NCBI GenBank assembly: GCA_029532625.1
Contig: JARFXM010000010.1
Span: 2,108,001 to 2,172,000 of the forward strand
Direction: 5' to 3'
Source of the DNA: Lomentospora prolificans
Lineage: Eukaryota > Ascomycota > Sordariomycetes > Microascales > Microascaceae
Length of the DNA stretch: 64,000 nt
Part shown: piece after piece, positions 1-11,440 of the stretch
Position numbering within the stretch: the stretch's first letter is position 1
Layout: the number at the start of each line of letters is the position of its first letter
Notes under the pieces: generated by a model
Told to the model about the DNA's origin: nothing
What the model saw: the letters and a program-made list of their open reading frames with translations, nothing else
Databases searched by the model: none
Position numbers and translations under genes: made by a program

Positions 1-35
1 GTAGACAGATGTCAGTAAACCGACGAGGAGCTGTA

Positions 36-989
36 CTAATCAAGGCGGCCGAACCGTACCCTCAAATTGGAGTAATCGGAGCCCATAGACGTCGCCGAGT
101 TTTCCTCGGCACGCGCAGCCACTTCCCTAAAGTCGAGGCTCCGATCTGATTCCGTCATGAGCGATGATCGGCCCTGCTCGAGGCTTGTGGGAGGTCGGGC
201 GTAAAACTCGGACCGTGCGGTATCTCCTCCGCCGTCGGTATACTTTACCGAGTCCATGGCATTATCGGTGCCTGACGTGTGTGAGGTAGTGGGAGTGGAG
301 GACTCCTGAACCGGCTGGGGACCAGGGGATAGGGTGGCAGATCTCGAGGTGGCAGGGGATGTCGAGTCGTCGCGGGCGGCAATTGCTGCGACTACACTAG
401 GAGGCATGGGTGCGACTAAAGGAGGAACGGCAGCTGTCGATGGAGGACGATCGGTGTCGAGGTCGTTTCCATCTCGAGAGTCGTTATGGGCGGCTGTCGA
501 GGCATGCGACTGCGAGTCGCGCCAAGACGGTGAGGTTGGAGACCAGGTGGCAACCGTCGTGGGCTCCTCTGGACATGTCGAGTGGTTCTGGGAGAGAGGA
601 GGGGATTGGGGCGCTGTGTTGGGCATATTGTGTGGACGGGAGGGTTTGAGAGAGGAGAAAGATGGCGATTGGGTTCCTGGTCTGCGAGATGCCCCTTCGG
701 ATGTTTGCCGCTGGCGAGGTTGAACAAACCGGGCCGTCGGGCACAGTTGTCGTGAGGAAGCAAGTGGAGCAAAGCCGGGGAGATAGAGGGGCGTGTAGCA
801 CGAGTGGGGAGTGGATGGTGGGGATTCTGGGGGAAAGGAAAGCGGATTTGGCTCGGGGGACGGTGACGGTCCAGAGCGAGGCGTAGTCACCTCTAGGACA
901 TAGGGAGGGGTGGCTAAGAGTCGGAAAGAAGGCCCATTTGGGTGCTCTGGTGATGGATGAAGGACGGGCCGACGAAGTAAAGACGACAA
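36..989 (-). CDS. Ser/Pro/Thr-rich hypothetical protein
   Basis: An open frame of 317 codons with no intron needed and a stop near the left window edge. The protein is dominated by Ser, Pro and Thr and looks intrinsically disordered; I see no catalytic motif, signal peptide or membrane segment. The C-terminus (about the last 60 residues, ending RVRFGRLD) is more mixed and charged and is the part most like real protein. I do not recognise a family. Internal methionines (for example near residue 121) are alternative starts, and upstream exons are possible. In GC-rich DNA a frame of this length can arise by chance, so confidence is moderate to low. Confidence 0.4.
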   Translation of the reverse strand: MSSLLRRPVLHPSPEHPNGPSFRLLATPPYVLEVTTPRSGPSPSPEPNPLSFPPESPPSTPHSCYTPLYLPGFAPLASSRQLCPTARFVQPRQRQTSEGASRRPGTQSPSFSSLKPSRPHNMPNTAPQSPPLSQNHSTCPEEPTTVATWSPTSPSWRDSQSHASTAAHNDSRDGNDLDTDRPPSTAAVPPLVAPMPPSVVAAIAARDDSTSPATSRSATLSPGPQPVQESSTPTTSHTSGTDNAMDSVKYTDGGGDTARSEFYARPPTSLEQGRSSLMTESDRSLDFREVAARAEENSATSMGSDYSNLRVRFGRLD

Positions 990-2614
990 CGTGATAAGGG
1001 TCCCTTTGGGCGAATGGGTTCAAGGTGAAAAAGGTTGGACCCCCTGGCAGTTTACTGAGAAGCGGTCGGCAGCAGCTGGGGGCGAATCGCGGATTGGGCT
1101 ATGATGCAGGGCTGGGAGAAAGGAAGTCGCTGGGGACACACACAGAGACGCAGTGTGGGCATACTGTAAAGTCCTGACAGTGGAGGCCAGCACTGCTGCC
1201 CGCTGTAGAATACTCCATAGGAACACTTGTATACTGCAAGGAACTTGAGTGTCAAAACACAATCTTGAACACTGTATAAAGCTGTGTTCGTCCCCAGAAA
1301 AACTCTGCATATGTGCGTATTTCGCACTGTAGTTCTACAGCGGGTACTTGATCGAATTGGGCAAAGGCGAAAATGACATCAAGGAGAGATCGAACAGTGG
1401 GTGTTGGCGTCGAGGGAATTCTATTCCGGTAACCATTAAATCCTTGTTTCTGCTCTGGCAGCGAACGCGTATTTTCCCTCCACACTCTGTACAAATGGCC
1501 TCGGAGTTCGGAAAACTCGACGCAACAAGGCAGTACGAGTGCTAAGCTACACTCGTATGCTTTATAACCCAAACCATTAACTAGGCTGTGGACCGCTGGC
1601 TAGAGGGCTTCGGCATATGCCATCTTTGAGCTCGGCGCAGGCCACAAAGCAAACATCTGAATGCTAGGCACGTATAAGACGAGATCGATACAGCTAAATG
1701 ATCTAGACGTCTATCAACTAGTTCAGATCTTTGCTCTCACGGCCGCCGAACGATCCAAGTATGCCTCGAATGTCACGGCTTGGGTCTGATGACTACTATC
1801 CACCAACCACCCATTATCGATAAGAATTTGAATAGAAGGTGACGTGGGTGCCCAGCCATTGTATTAGTTACTTGTCACATGAACGAGATTTGTGTTGTCT
1901 ATCGGCCAATCTGCAAGCCAGCAATTGGCTTTTATCGAGCACCAGACTAGTGCCCTCCCCTCTCCTCACGATCTTGCTTGAGAGAAATAATCAACACCAG
2001 CTTTGCGCATTCAACGATCCTCTTGATACATGTATACAGTTTTCTGATAAACTGGATAGTCTGTATGGAGAGACATGTCTCAACTAAAACCAAGCAATGA
2101 ACATACTGATCGGTTGTCAGTTGATGGCGCAGATTGACACGTGCGCTGACGTAATGTTCCTTGATTTGTGTATGGCCTTTGCTGGAGGAGCTGAATGAGT
2201 GAGGATCCATGGTGCAGGATCTGGCAAACAGGCGCGACAGGGAACTAGAGGAGCTTCTATTCACCCGCGCTAGCGAAACGCGGCCTGGGAACACCTCATC
2301 TAAACCCGCTTCCAGCAAGCTGCGCCCCCGAAACTATACCACGACAAATCCGAAGCAGCCTCCGTCATCAGCCCTCCCAGACAACGCTGTTTTCCAAGCA
2401 GCTCAATTATTTGCGATAATCCTGACGGTCAGCATAATGTGTTAGGTTCCGGAAATCCAGCACTCAGCTTCGACGTTGCATTTCTCCCCGCTCCGCCAGC
2501 GATTCGCGTCTGCCTCTATACATAGCTTGTCGCGGACCACCATATTTCAATTAATCCTCCGGACCCCTACCCCGTGGCGTCAACCTTCCCAGCCATACTC
2601 CTCCCACGGCGACG
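990..2614. other. Intergenic, no gene seen
   Basis: This stretch lies between the Ser/Pro-rich frame and the DUF4870-like gene. Only short overlapping frames are present and none has recognisable domain features or convincing splice joins. The last few hundred bases are probably the promoter and 5' leader of the gene starting at 2615, with a pyrimidine-rich stretch from about 2470 to 2600. Confidence 0.5.
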
Positions 2615-3338
2615 ATGGACTTTGCTCCTTATCAATCGTCTCCCCCGGAGACCGGTCGGCCGTCCTTCTCCCCTGTCAACGAGCAACGCTCTCCGCGAGC
2701 CTCCGCCGACTTCATCCGCCGGTCTCTGTCGCCGTTCCAGCGTCCGAGCCCCCCACCCCTCCAACATCCGCAGCCGCAAAGGAGCTGGCAGCCTTCACTA
2801 CCGGGGTCCTACCCCTCAGCCGATGCATATAGGGAAGGGGTGAGCGAGTTCTATACGAGTTTGGGTATTCGGCTCGACTATGAAGCCGCGCTTGCCTACC
2901 TGGCGCTGCCGCCGCTGGGTGCGATAGTACTCTTGATCATGGAGAGGAACAGCGACTATGTGAGGTATGTGCTCCGACTAGGTTTTGATGAGCTTCTAGT
3001 GTCTGTTGAATGCCGTTGCTTTACCAGCGAGCTAACAGCTTTCGCCCTCTAGGTTCCATGCCTGGCAGTCGGCCCTGATCTTCACTGCCATCCTCATCTT
3101 CCATATCGTCTTCTCCTGGTCGACGTTCCTCAGCTGGGTCTTTTTCCTTGCGGACATTGCGCTGATGGCATTCCTTGCTCTACGTGCTTATCAAGACGCG
3201 GATACGTTGGACAGGTATGCTTCGGCCCCATTACCTACCTTTGAGGTTTCGTCTACGACAGGGTTGTCACTAACAGTGTGTAGATATGAGGTACCTTTCT
3301 TTGGTCAGTTTGCGACTAGGTTCCTAGACGATGAGTAG
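2615..3338 (+). CDS. DUF4870/UPF0132-like small membrane protein
   Basis: Three exons (2615-2964, 3053-3214, 3284-3338) joined at clean GT..AG sites give 188 residues. Residues 1-75 are Pro/Ser/Gln-rich. From about residue 85 follows a compact membrane domain with three hydrophobic segments (YEAALAYLALPPLGAIVLLI; a segment starting LIFTAILIFHIVFSW; and FFLADIALMAFLALRAYQ), ending YEVPFFG..FLDDE. The loop Asp-x-Val-Arg-Phe-His-Ala-Trp-Gln-Ser between segments 1 and 2 and the terminal VPFFG are what I remember as typical of the DUF4870/UPF0132 (Tic20-like) family. The molecular role of this family is unknown. The start is the first in-frame ATG, and both intron phases preserve the conserved loop. 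Confidence 0.85.
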
Positions 3339-3842
3339 CAGCGAGGAATGGCGAACGATGCTAGGACGATTCGGCCCCAGGGGGTTGAGTGGTGGGTTCG
3401 GTCACGATTGTATAACCTCCTCCGGCCTGATGATTTAGCGTCGGACTTTTTCACGTCGTCCATATTCAAAGGTCTCTTTTTCTTGGCTTCGTCCTCCCGT
3501 AATGTACTTCTAACTTTGAGACTAATAGTGTTTGGTTGTTTTCCGGGGAACGAACATCTGGGTGGGCTAGTTCTTTTTATCATCCGTCGTCTTTCCAATG
3601 GGCACCTTCGCGTGTTTGAGATAAAACGAACAACAGTAATGCCATTGTTTCGTTTTTAACTATCTTCATATTCATTCATAGCGTACATGATTTGCAATTT
3701 ACAAAGAGAAGCCCCTCCAAGAAGAACCGACGATTCGGTTCCTCCCTGATCCTCTAAATGGAAATCAAACAAACGCAAGACTAAAAATTATATTTTTGCA
3801 GCTCCGATAATCAGGTAATCCACTTCGAATCCCCCAACTCAA

Positions 3843-5786
3843 TTACAACTCCTGTCTAATCTCCTCAGCAGTGTCACCAGCGACCTGGGCGCCCTTGCTG
3901 ATCTGCTTGGCGACCCAGTCCCAGGTCGTCCTGAAGCTCTCGCCAAGCTTGGCAAGGATAGTTCCACTGGGACTGCTGGTGCCGTACCGGTAATAGGTGA
4001 ATTGCTTACGAGCCTCGGCGCGAAGTTGATCTACGGTGGATCCCTGAGGGACGGGCTGCATATAGAAGTTAGTGCGCAGATTCATGGGCGTGGAAGGTCA
4101 GGGGGGGTTCACATACGATGCCGTAGCTGTCGAGGTAGGACTTGAGGTCGCTTTCACTCCAGGTCTCGAAAGCGTTGCTCTTGGCAGTGGCGGTAGCCTG
4201 AGAAAGGTAGCTGGTAGCAGAGGTCCACTGAGCACCACCGGCGGAAGATGCGGAGTTGTAGGCGGACTGAGCGGCAGCTAGGAGCTCATCACGCGTAGCA
4301 GTGACCCTCTCGGCAGTAGCCTTAGCGGCGGTATCACCGGTGGAGAGGAGGTAATTCCTGGGTAGTGTTAGCAGTGAGCTTGGCGAATGAGTTAGGAAGA
4401 ACCCACTTTAGGTTCTCGATGGACCAGTCATCGAAAGTCCAGCCTCCAGCGGCGCTGTGAGCGTTCTTTCGCACAAGGGCGCGAAGTTCATCGACGTTGG
4501 AATTTTGGGGGACGGGAATTCCGCGGGCGTCGAGGAAGGACTTGAGGCGGCTCTGGGACCAAGTCTCGGTGGCCTTGTTAAAGGCATCCTGGACCATGAG
4601 AGTCGCGCTGTCGGTCGCCTTGGCGAATTGGTTACCGGCGCTAGAGGTGGCGGCGCCAAACTTTCCGGCGGTGTCATCGCCAAGGATGCGGGCACGGTGC
4701 TTGCGGACAAGAGCGCGGAGCTCGTTGGCCTTGGTACCCTGGGGAACTGTTAAGAGGGTGTTAGCACGATGATGAAACAAGGCATGTAAAGGGAGGGAGA
4801 GGGACTAACCAGTTATGTCATTCTCGTCACAGAACTTCTTGATTTGAGACTCAGACCAGGTGTCGAGAGCAGTATCGGAGAGGCTCGCGAAGGCGGACTG
4901 GACGGCCTCGGAGGCAGTGGATGTAGCTTCCTGCTCCTTGAGATATGCGATGCGGGAGTTGCGTCGGACGGCGGCGATCAACTTATCGCGCTATAGGCTT
5001 GAGGTTAGACGGATTGACGTCATTCGATTCGTGGATTGTTTTCCTTACCTTGGCGGGCTGGGGCACCGAAACACCGTGCTCATCGAGCCACTTCTTCAAC
5101 TCAGAGGCTACAAAGGTTAGCAAAAGCCATATTATATGCCACATTAGATGCTGGACATACTGGACCAGGTGCTGTAGAGCCAGTCTCCGGGATAGGCGGC
5201 GGTTTCACCTGCTTTTCGGGCAACGGTCTCGTAGTTGGATCGAACCTCTTGAAGAATGACGTCACGAGTACGGGGCTGAGGGACGGGGATGCCGTGCTTG
5301 TCACAAAAAGCCTTGAGTTGGCTATCGCTCCAGGTGTCGAAAATCCAGTCTTTGACGTTAATCCACGCCTGCTGGGCATGATCTTCGGTCTCGTACCAAG
5401 TCGACTTGACGCGGTCGATGAGGGTATCTTTGTTGGCCTTGGCGTTGATCTCGACCTCCTGGCCCTTTGACTGGAGGTAGGTCTGGAGCCTGTCGGCGTC
5501 CCAATCGTTGTAAGGGGTGACAACGTGGTTATCCCAGTTCTTTTCTACGATCTTCTCAAGGTCCTTTCGGTCGGCGGGGGTAGGGTAGGGAATGTTGTGG
5601 TCGGACAACCATCTCTCCAGCTCGGTCTCATGCCACTTGTTGTAAGCTGCGCGTTCCCCCAAATGTTAGCTGATGGCTAGCCGGGCTGCGGCTTTAGAAA
5701 GCTCTCCACGTACCAGCATTGGAGAGCCAGCTGGCTGTGGCCTCCGCGGCCAAGACGGCCATGATAATGGTATTAGAAACCTTCAT
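3843..5786 (-). CDS. MSC1: Ish1/Msc1-type stress protein with eight repeats
   Basis: Multi-exon gene on the minus strand. The first exon (5786-5714) encodes a signal peptide (MKVSNTIIMAVLAAEATA). Introns of about 50-80 bases follow near 5647-5713, 5110-5160, 4995-5050, 4750-4810, 4365-4400 and 4060-4120. The product carries eight copies of the Ish1 repeat, recognised by a Trp, Leu and a [Y/W/F]L-D-x-x-G-I-P-V-P-Q core followed by a basic helix. Representative cores are WSDSQLKAFCDKHGIPVPQ, WSQSRLKSFLDARGIPVPQ and WSESDLKSYLDSYGIPVPQ; the second and seventh repeats are divergent. Ish1 of fission yeast is a stress-induced nuclear-envelope protein, and Msc1 of budding yeast is linked to meiotic sister-chromatid recombination. 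A signal peptide fits ER/nuclear-envelope lumen localisation. The frame is intact throughout. Confidence 0.88.
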
Positions 5787-7695
5787 TGTGTAGGAAGTTG
5801 TGATGGCAATATCTCATTCACGCTGGTGTTGATGAGGGTTTGTTCGATCTAAGGGCAACTAAATGCAAGTCATGTCCAGGCAATAATACATCAAAATTAT
5901 CGAACACGTAAGATGTGAGAGGTGAGAAGACCAGCCACGGGAATTGGAGAGGCTCTTTGCTTTAAAAAGCGAAATACTTTTGCGTGGAGCAAGGGAAGGT
6001 GCAATCATCACGTCACCGGTAGGTCACTGGAAGGTGCAACAGTGTGGCTAGCTTCACCCATAATCTGGAGCATCTGCGCCAGGACTGTATGGGTGGGCCG
6101 GGGTGACGGTGCGGGGGTGACGGTGCAAGCACCACTACAAGAAACACCTGGGAGGCTTATAGGTGATCGTCAGTTGGATCAAGACAATAGTGTCGTCATT
6201 CTTCGGCACTGGGCGATCTAGTGCATGACGAACCACGAACGGCCACAGCCACCGGGGTGTATCACCTCACTGAGAGGAAATTTTAAGCACAATGCGGGCT
6301 ATGCTGGCAACGCTAGCAAAATATAAGGTGAGCCTAGTTCAACGAGAACTCTAGCGCCAGATACTTAGGTTGCTCTGTTCCTTGCTTGGTTTACGCGGTC
6401 GCTGATTCTTTTGACGAACCCACAGCGAAACATCACGTCACTGGCCGCCGCACCTTGGACTTGTGCCACCCCGACGTGGACCATCGTCGCTACATCCCGC
6501 TTGGCTTGGCTTTCGCCTGGGCACTGCACCACTAAGGGTTAGCTTAGTCATGAGCCATTTTGTTTATCCAATGCCAGGTTCGTCACATCAAAACATGGAG
6601 GGGCTGTTGTCACGATTTGAAGGCCAAAATCCTGGAATCCTGATCTGCATGGACTCGTTGGCAGTTAGGCTTCAAGAAGGAGAGGTCGCATTGGCCGTGT
6701 TCAGTCCAGCCTGGGTAACTTTGTAATCGACGAACAGTCATACCCTCCATAGTTCCGGCATCCATGAGGCTCACACGCCTTACCGCCTCAGGAGTCGCAT
6801 TCCAGCCCTACAGCCGTTTATTTCTGCGACACTAGGTTAAGCGCCCGACAAGCACTCCGGCTCCTACCCGCCGGCGTCCTCGGCCGAGTCACGGCTTGAC
6901 GATGGCCAAATCGTTTCACAGATGCCATCAATTATGCTTAATAACATAGCTCGGAACTGGATTGAATGAATTCTAGGCGTATATTTCCCTTGTTTGATAA
7001 GAGTGTGCTGTTCGTTCCTCTTGGTCTGACTCGCCGAGGCCTAGAAGGATTAAGTCTGTTCCCATCCAGCTCCGTTTGGCGCCATCCATTATGTTTTAGG
7101 TCTCGGTTCCGGCCGCAGGGCTAGCCTAGCTGTTCTAAAACGGTACTAGCCGGAGGGGTAGCCACTGGTGAGCGGCAGAAGCACGTCCCTTTGAACAGCA
7201 TGGCATGGCCAGGGACTCAACCCCACTGAGCCATTACGGAAAGAATAGAACCCGCGAAATCCGTCAAGCTTGCCGATGCCAGGCCCCTGCAGGAGTCGGC
7301 GATTGTTCGAGAGCTTGAGTGCTGTCGCAAAATAGCCTCTCCACACAAACACGACGTGTCAAATTACTTGGCATCACCTCGCCAAACCCTCTTTGGCGTG
7401 TGGAGGCCTCCTCCTCTATCACCTTGAGTAATATTCATCCAATGGCAATGGTGCACTTGGCAAGGCGGCACCTCGGTAGGCCGCTTCTTCTCTTGTGAGG
7501 CCAGACATTGATGAATCCTTGAGCCCCCTTTGAGCCCCTCTGCCTTGCCCCTCCTCATATGAACACCTTTCCCCGCCTCCTCCAGCCACACTTTTCGAAT
7601 CCTCTCATCTGCGGGATCTTTCTTGCACAAAGGCTCTTTGTCTTTTTTTCCATCTCTTGTTTACGCTGCCTACCAGATCTTGCCCTGTCCATCCG
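5787..7695. other. Intergenic, two promoters, no gene seen
   Basis: About 1.9 kb between the divergently transcribed Ish1-type and WW-domain genes, so it must hold both promoters. A short imperfect duplication (GGTGACGGTGC then GGGGGTGACGGTGC) occurs near 6100-6125. The final 200 bases are pyrimidine-rich, as is common for fungal core promoters. No spliced gene could be assembled. Confidence 0.5.
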
Positions 7696-8815
7696 ATGTC
7701 ATTTCTGAAACAATTTACCAAGGAGTTTGACACGCTCACGGCGTCATTCTCTGACAAGAAAGACAAAGGCCAGAGCCAGAGCCACCAAGGCAGTGGTCAA
7801 CGAGACTACGGTAACTGGGCCCTTCACAAGCTCGTCATGCTCACAGCCCTTGCCCGCTTCTCTCCCCACTTCGTCACCACCATGCAGATCCATGGATACA
7901 AGAACTTTGGCTAATCAGTTTGCTTCAACAGCTCAACCTGGCTATCACCAGCCTTATCACGGCGGCGGATCGCCCTATCCTCCCCAGCAGGGCTATCAAG
8001 GAGGGGGCCAACCTCCTTACCAAGGCTACGGCTCTCCGCCGCCTGAGCAGCATCATGGCTACAACTCCCCGCCACCCTCCGGCCCGTCTGGTGGACCCCC
8101 TATGCCGGATAACCTTCCCCCTCTCCCTCAGGGCTGGATAGCGCAGTGGGATGCGCAATCGAGCCGTTACTATTATGCCGAGCAGGCGACTAGTCGCACT
8201 CAGTGGGAGCGACCTCTCCCTTCCGGGTACTCTGCAAACCCTCCCACCGGTAGTGATAGTCATAGCCGTGGACACGGTGTACCTTACGCCGGAGGCCACG
8301 GAGGCTACCCCCAAGGCGGTCCCTATGGCGGTGGTCCCTATGGCGGTGGTCCCTATGGCGGTGGTCACTATGGCGATGGTCACTACAGCGATGGCCACAA
8401 AAAGGAGAAAAGGAGCGGAAAGAGCGGAATGCTCATGGGTGCCGCTGGTGGTCTGGCCGTCGGCGCTATCGGGGGCGCCTTGGTCGCCAACGCGTTAGGT
8501 ATGTATTGATCTTCCCGTTATCGTTTATGATTTGACGGCATTTAACATTGATCAGATGACTCTGACGAGGAGCACCACCATCATTATTACCGCGGCGGTG
8601 CCCCTAACGCCCCCCCTGGCGTGCTGCCTCCCACTGATGCTGATGGTGATAGTGTCTCATCCAGCGACCGTGAGGAAGTTGAGGAGGCCCGAGAGAAGTA
8701 TGAGGAGGCTTTGCGAGACGCGCAAGATTCGGATGCAAGCAGCAGTGACCTAGAGGAACTGGAAGAAGCCCGCGAAGAATACGAGGAAATCTACGAGGAG
8801 GTGTACGAGGACTAG
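7696..8815 (+). CDS. WW-domain protein with glycine zipper and acidic tail
   Basis: Three exons (7696-7810, 7932-8498, 8556-8815) give 313 residues. Order of parts: N-terminal MSFLKQFTKEFDTL; a Pro/Gly/Tyr/Gln-rich region; one WW domain (LPQGWIAQWDAQSSRYYY, second signature Trp in QWERP) near residues 105-140; a Gly/His/Tyr-rich region containing three tandem copies of GGPYG; a basic stretch; a glycine-zipper hydrophobic segment (MLMGAAGGLAVGAIGGALV); and a strongly acidic C-terminal helix rich in Glu and Tyr. WW domains bind proline-rich peptides. The glycine zipper resembles membrane-inserting Gly-zipper motifs, but function is unknown. The start was chosen because it joins in frame across a good GTAACT..CAACAG intron. 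Confidence 0.82.
8310..8385 (+). repeat. Coding tandem repeat (GGPYG units)
   Basis: A 15-base unit reading approximately GGTCCCTATGGCGGT occurs three times in perfect register, followed by two diverged copies (GGTCACTATGGCGAT, GGTCACTACAGCGAT). It lies in frame inside the WW-domain gene and encodes GGPYG/GGHYG units. Confidence 0.85.
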
Positions 8816-9858
8816 AGCTGCCCAGGGAACGAACGGTGACTTTGTTCCTGCAGCCAAGCCAATGTTCAAATTGCGGCCGTAGTTTGACGAGGCCGCGTAC
8901 AAATCGCATCTACTACTACGCTTCACGCCTCGTCCTTGGAGTGGGTACATAGGTCTAGGGCCTAGTATTGCTCGTTTCCTCTTCCAAAAGGAAGCACTTG
9001 GGGAAGGACGGGGCATTTCCTCATTTAGATATGCACTGCAAATTTAGCTGCTCGAGGGTTGAGCTGGCCAGCAATGAACTAACCTAGTTGGGCCAGTCAT
9101 GAATTCAAGCACTGTAAATTTAGCCAATAACGCTAGCTGGCTGGAGGGAAGATGTCTTGCATTGCTGGCTGGCGACGCGCGTCAGACCCTGGGCTCTGCA
9201 AGCAGAGCCCCCTTCAGGGTCAAAAAATGTTGGAATATGATACATGCCGTAATTTCACACATGTCGACTGAGAAACTTGTTCTGATGCCGTGGAGCCTGA
9301 GGGACTGGCTTCTCCCCACACAGCCCTGTGCTCAAGCCAGCTGTCTGCGGCCCAACCTCTGGGCTGCCTCCCCAGGCCAGCCTGCCAGCCGTAAATGCTA
9401 TTCATTTGACGCTAATGATTGCAAGAGTCTCCACCAATTCCGACCATGCTGGTGGCCACCACCACCACCACCACCACCATGACCTCCTCAGACCATGTAA
9501 AACACCGAAAAAGAACCCCAATGGCCAAAGTTCACTTCTCCCTTGGGTTTGAGCTTGGCGCTGAGGGGTCGGAGATGGAAAGGCAGGGCATACGAAGTAT
9601 CAGATTCAGCCCAATCATACTCAATGCTGGCTTTCGCCAGCGAGCTGGTTGCATGTCAGCTGGCTGGCGTGGCGTGCCCTCGTAGCTCCAGTTTTGCGCG
9701 CCATCACCCGGCCTGTCTCTCCAGCTCCACACAGGCCCAAATTTATTGCCCCTCCAATCCCCCGCCCCCCAAGATTCTCTTCCAACCCTTCCGAAAATTC
9801 TTTTGGGTAGCTTTAGTCCAAACTCTTCTCTACCGCAAGGGATATATCTGGTCTAGCG
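8816..9858. other. Intergenic with (CAC)n and GCTGGC-rich segment
   Basis: Between the WW-domain and metacaspase genes. It contains a CAC triplet microsatellite of about eight units at 9457-9480 and an unusual density of GCTGGC/GCCAGC words (for example near 9064, 9134, 9170, 9370 and 9640-9670). The last 150 bases are C-rich and probably form the metacaspase promoter. No gene seen. Confidence 0.5.
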
Positions 9859-11440
9859 ATGTCTTACTATCCCGGTCAGGGCCACGGGCATGACGGCGGT
9901 GGAGGTTACCCTGGTCAGGGCTACGGCGGAGGGTACGGCCATCATCCCCCACATGGGGGGGATCAGTATTACCCGCCTCCCCAGGGCCAAGGCTACTATC
10001 CCCCGCCTCAGCAGCAGCAGTATCACCAGCAACCCCAGGGCAACTACTATCCTCCGCCCCGGGACCCTCCCCCGTCGCACCTAGATCGCTATGGTATGCC
10101 CAATTACCAAGGTATGTCTTTGCACCCTCGCCAGCGCTTTGGTGCGCTTACAGGGAAATTACCGTCGTCTAACGCGCTGCTTCTTTATCGTCTCTTCAGG
10201 AGGAGGTGGCGGCCATTATGGCGGGGGTTCTCGTTCTGGAGGTGCCCCGCCCCCACCGCATGGCGCGCAGCAATTCGGCCACGGCGCACCAGAGGGCTAC
10301 TCGTTCCAGTACTCCGATTGTTCCGGCAAGAGGAAGGCTTTGTTGATTGGTATCAACTACTTTGGTCAGGATGGCGAGCTCCGTGGCTGCATCAACGACG
10401 TCAAGAACGTGTCGGCCTTTTTGACTGAGAAAGGGTATAGGCGCGAGGACATGGTCATCTTGACGGATGACCAGCAGGATCCCAGGAGTCAGCCTACGAA
10501 GGACAATATTTTGAGGGCAATGCAGTGGCTTGTTTCTAATGCCCAGCCTAACGATGCCCTCTTCCTCCACTACTCTGGTAAGTGCCTTGGCCCTGGGAAG
10601 CGTTTCGTTCGTGCCTTTGGCCTTTCGATTTGGACTCTAATTTACCGGTGGGTGTGACTGTGTAGGCCACGGAGGTCAGACCGAGGATCTCGATGGAGAC
10701 GAAGAAGACGGCTCGGACGAGGTCATCTACCCCGTCGATTTCAAGGAGAACGGCCACATCGTCGATGACGAGATCCACCACATTGTCGTGAAGCCGCTAC
10801 AGCCTGGTGTCCGACTCACGGCCATCTTCGACTCGTGCCACTCTGGTTCCGTCCTGGATCTGCCATACATCTACAGCACCAAGGGTGTCCTCAAGGAGCC
10901 CAATCTCGCCAAGGAAGCTGCTCAGGGTTTGTTTAGCGCCTTCTCTGCCTATAGCCGAGGAGACGTCATGGGCGCTGCGCAGAGCATATTTGGCCTTGCT
11001 AAGTCGGCCATTTCGGGCGATGGCGCGTATGAGAAGACCAAGGAGACGCGTACGTCGCCAGCTGATGTTGTTATGTGGTCCGGAAGCAAGGATAGCCAGA
11101 CATCGTAAGTGACGGGGAAGGGAAATTTTAACAGGCGAGAGCCGCAGCTTTGGGGGTATTTTGCGCTAACTTGGGCGGGTAGGGCGGATGCTACTATCAA
11201 CTCCCAGGCTACTGGTGCCATGTCGTGGGCTTTCATGACGTGCATGAAGAAGGACCCCAACCAGAGTTACGTCGAGCTCCTCAACAACATTCGCGACTTG
11301 CTTGAGGAGAATTACTCGCAACTTCCCCAGCTCTCCGCTAGTCACCCCATTGGTAGGTTTTACTTTTATCAAACATGTCTATTCGGGAGACATGCTGACG
11401 CAGGGTCATGCTAGATACCAACTTGCGATTCATCATGTAG
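9859..11440 (+). CDS. Metacaspase (type I, MCA1/CasA family)
   Basis: Five exons (9859-10111, 10200-10577, 10666-11104, 11183-11352, 11415-11440) give 421 residues, the usual length for fungal type I metacaspases. Residues 1-125 form a Gly/Tyr/Pro/Gln-rich prodomain. The C14 peptidase domain begins at KRKALLIGINYFGQ. It contains the catalytic His in HYSGHGGQTEDLDGDE (split by an intron inside the glycine codon) and the catalytic Cys in DSCHSGS. Calcium-binding acidic residues after the His are present, and the conserved C-terminus (TNLRFIM) is encoded by the tiny last exon. Metacaspases cleave after Arg/Lys and act in stress responses, proteostasis and programmed cell death. Nothing looks broken. 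Confidence 0.95.

Noticed and set aside
334..886. Plus-strand frames opposite the Ser/Pro-rich gene
   Set aside because: They are shadow frames with Gly/Arg/Val-rich composition and no features.
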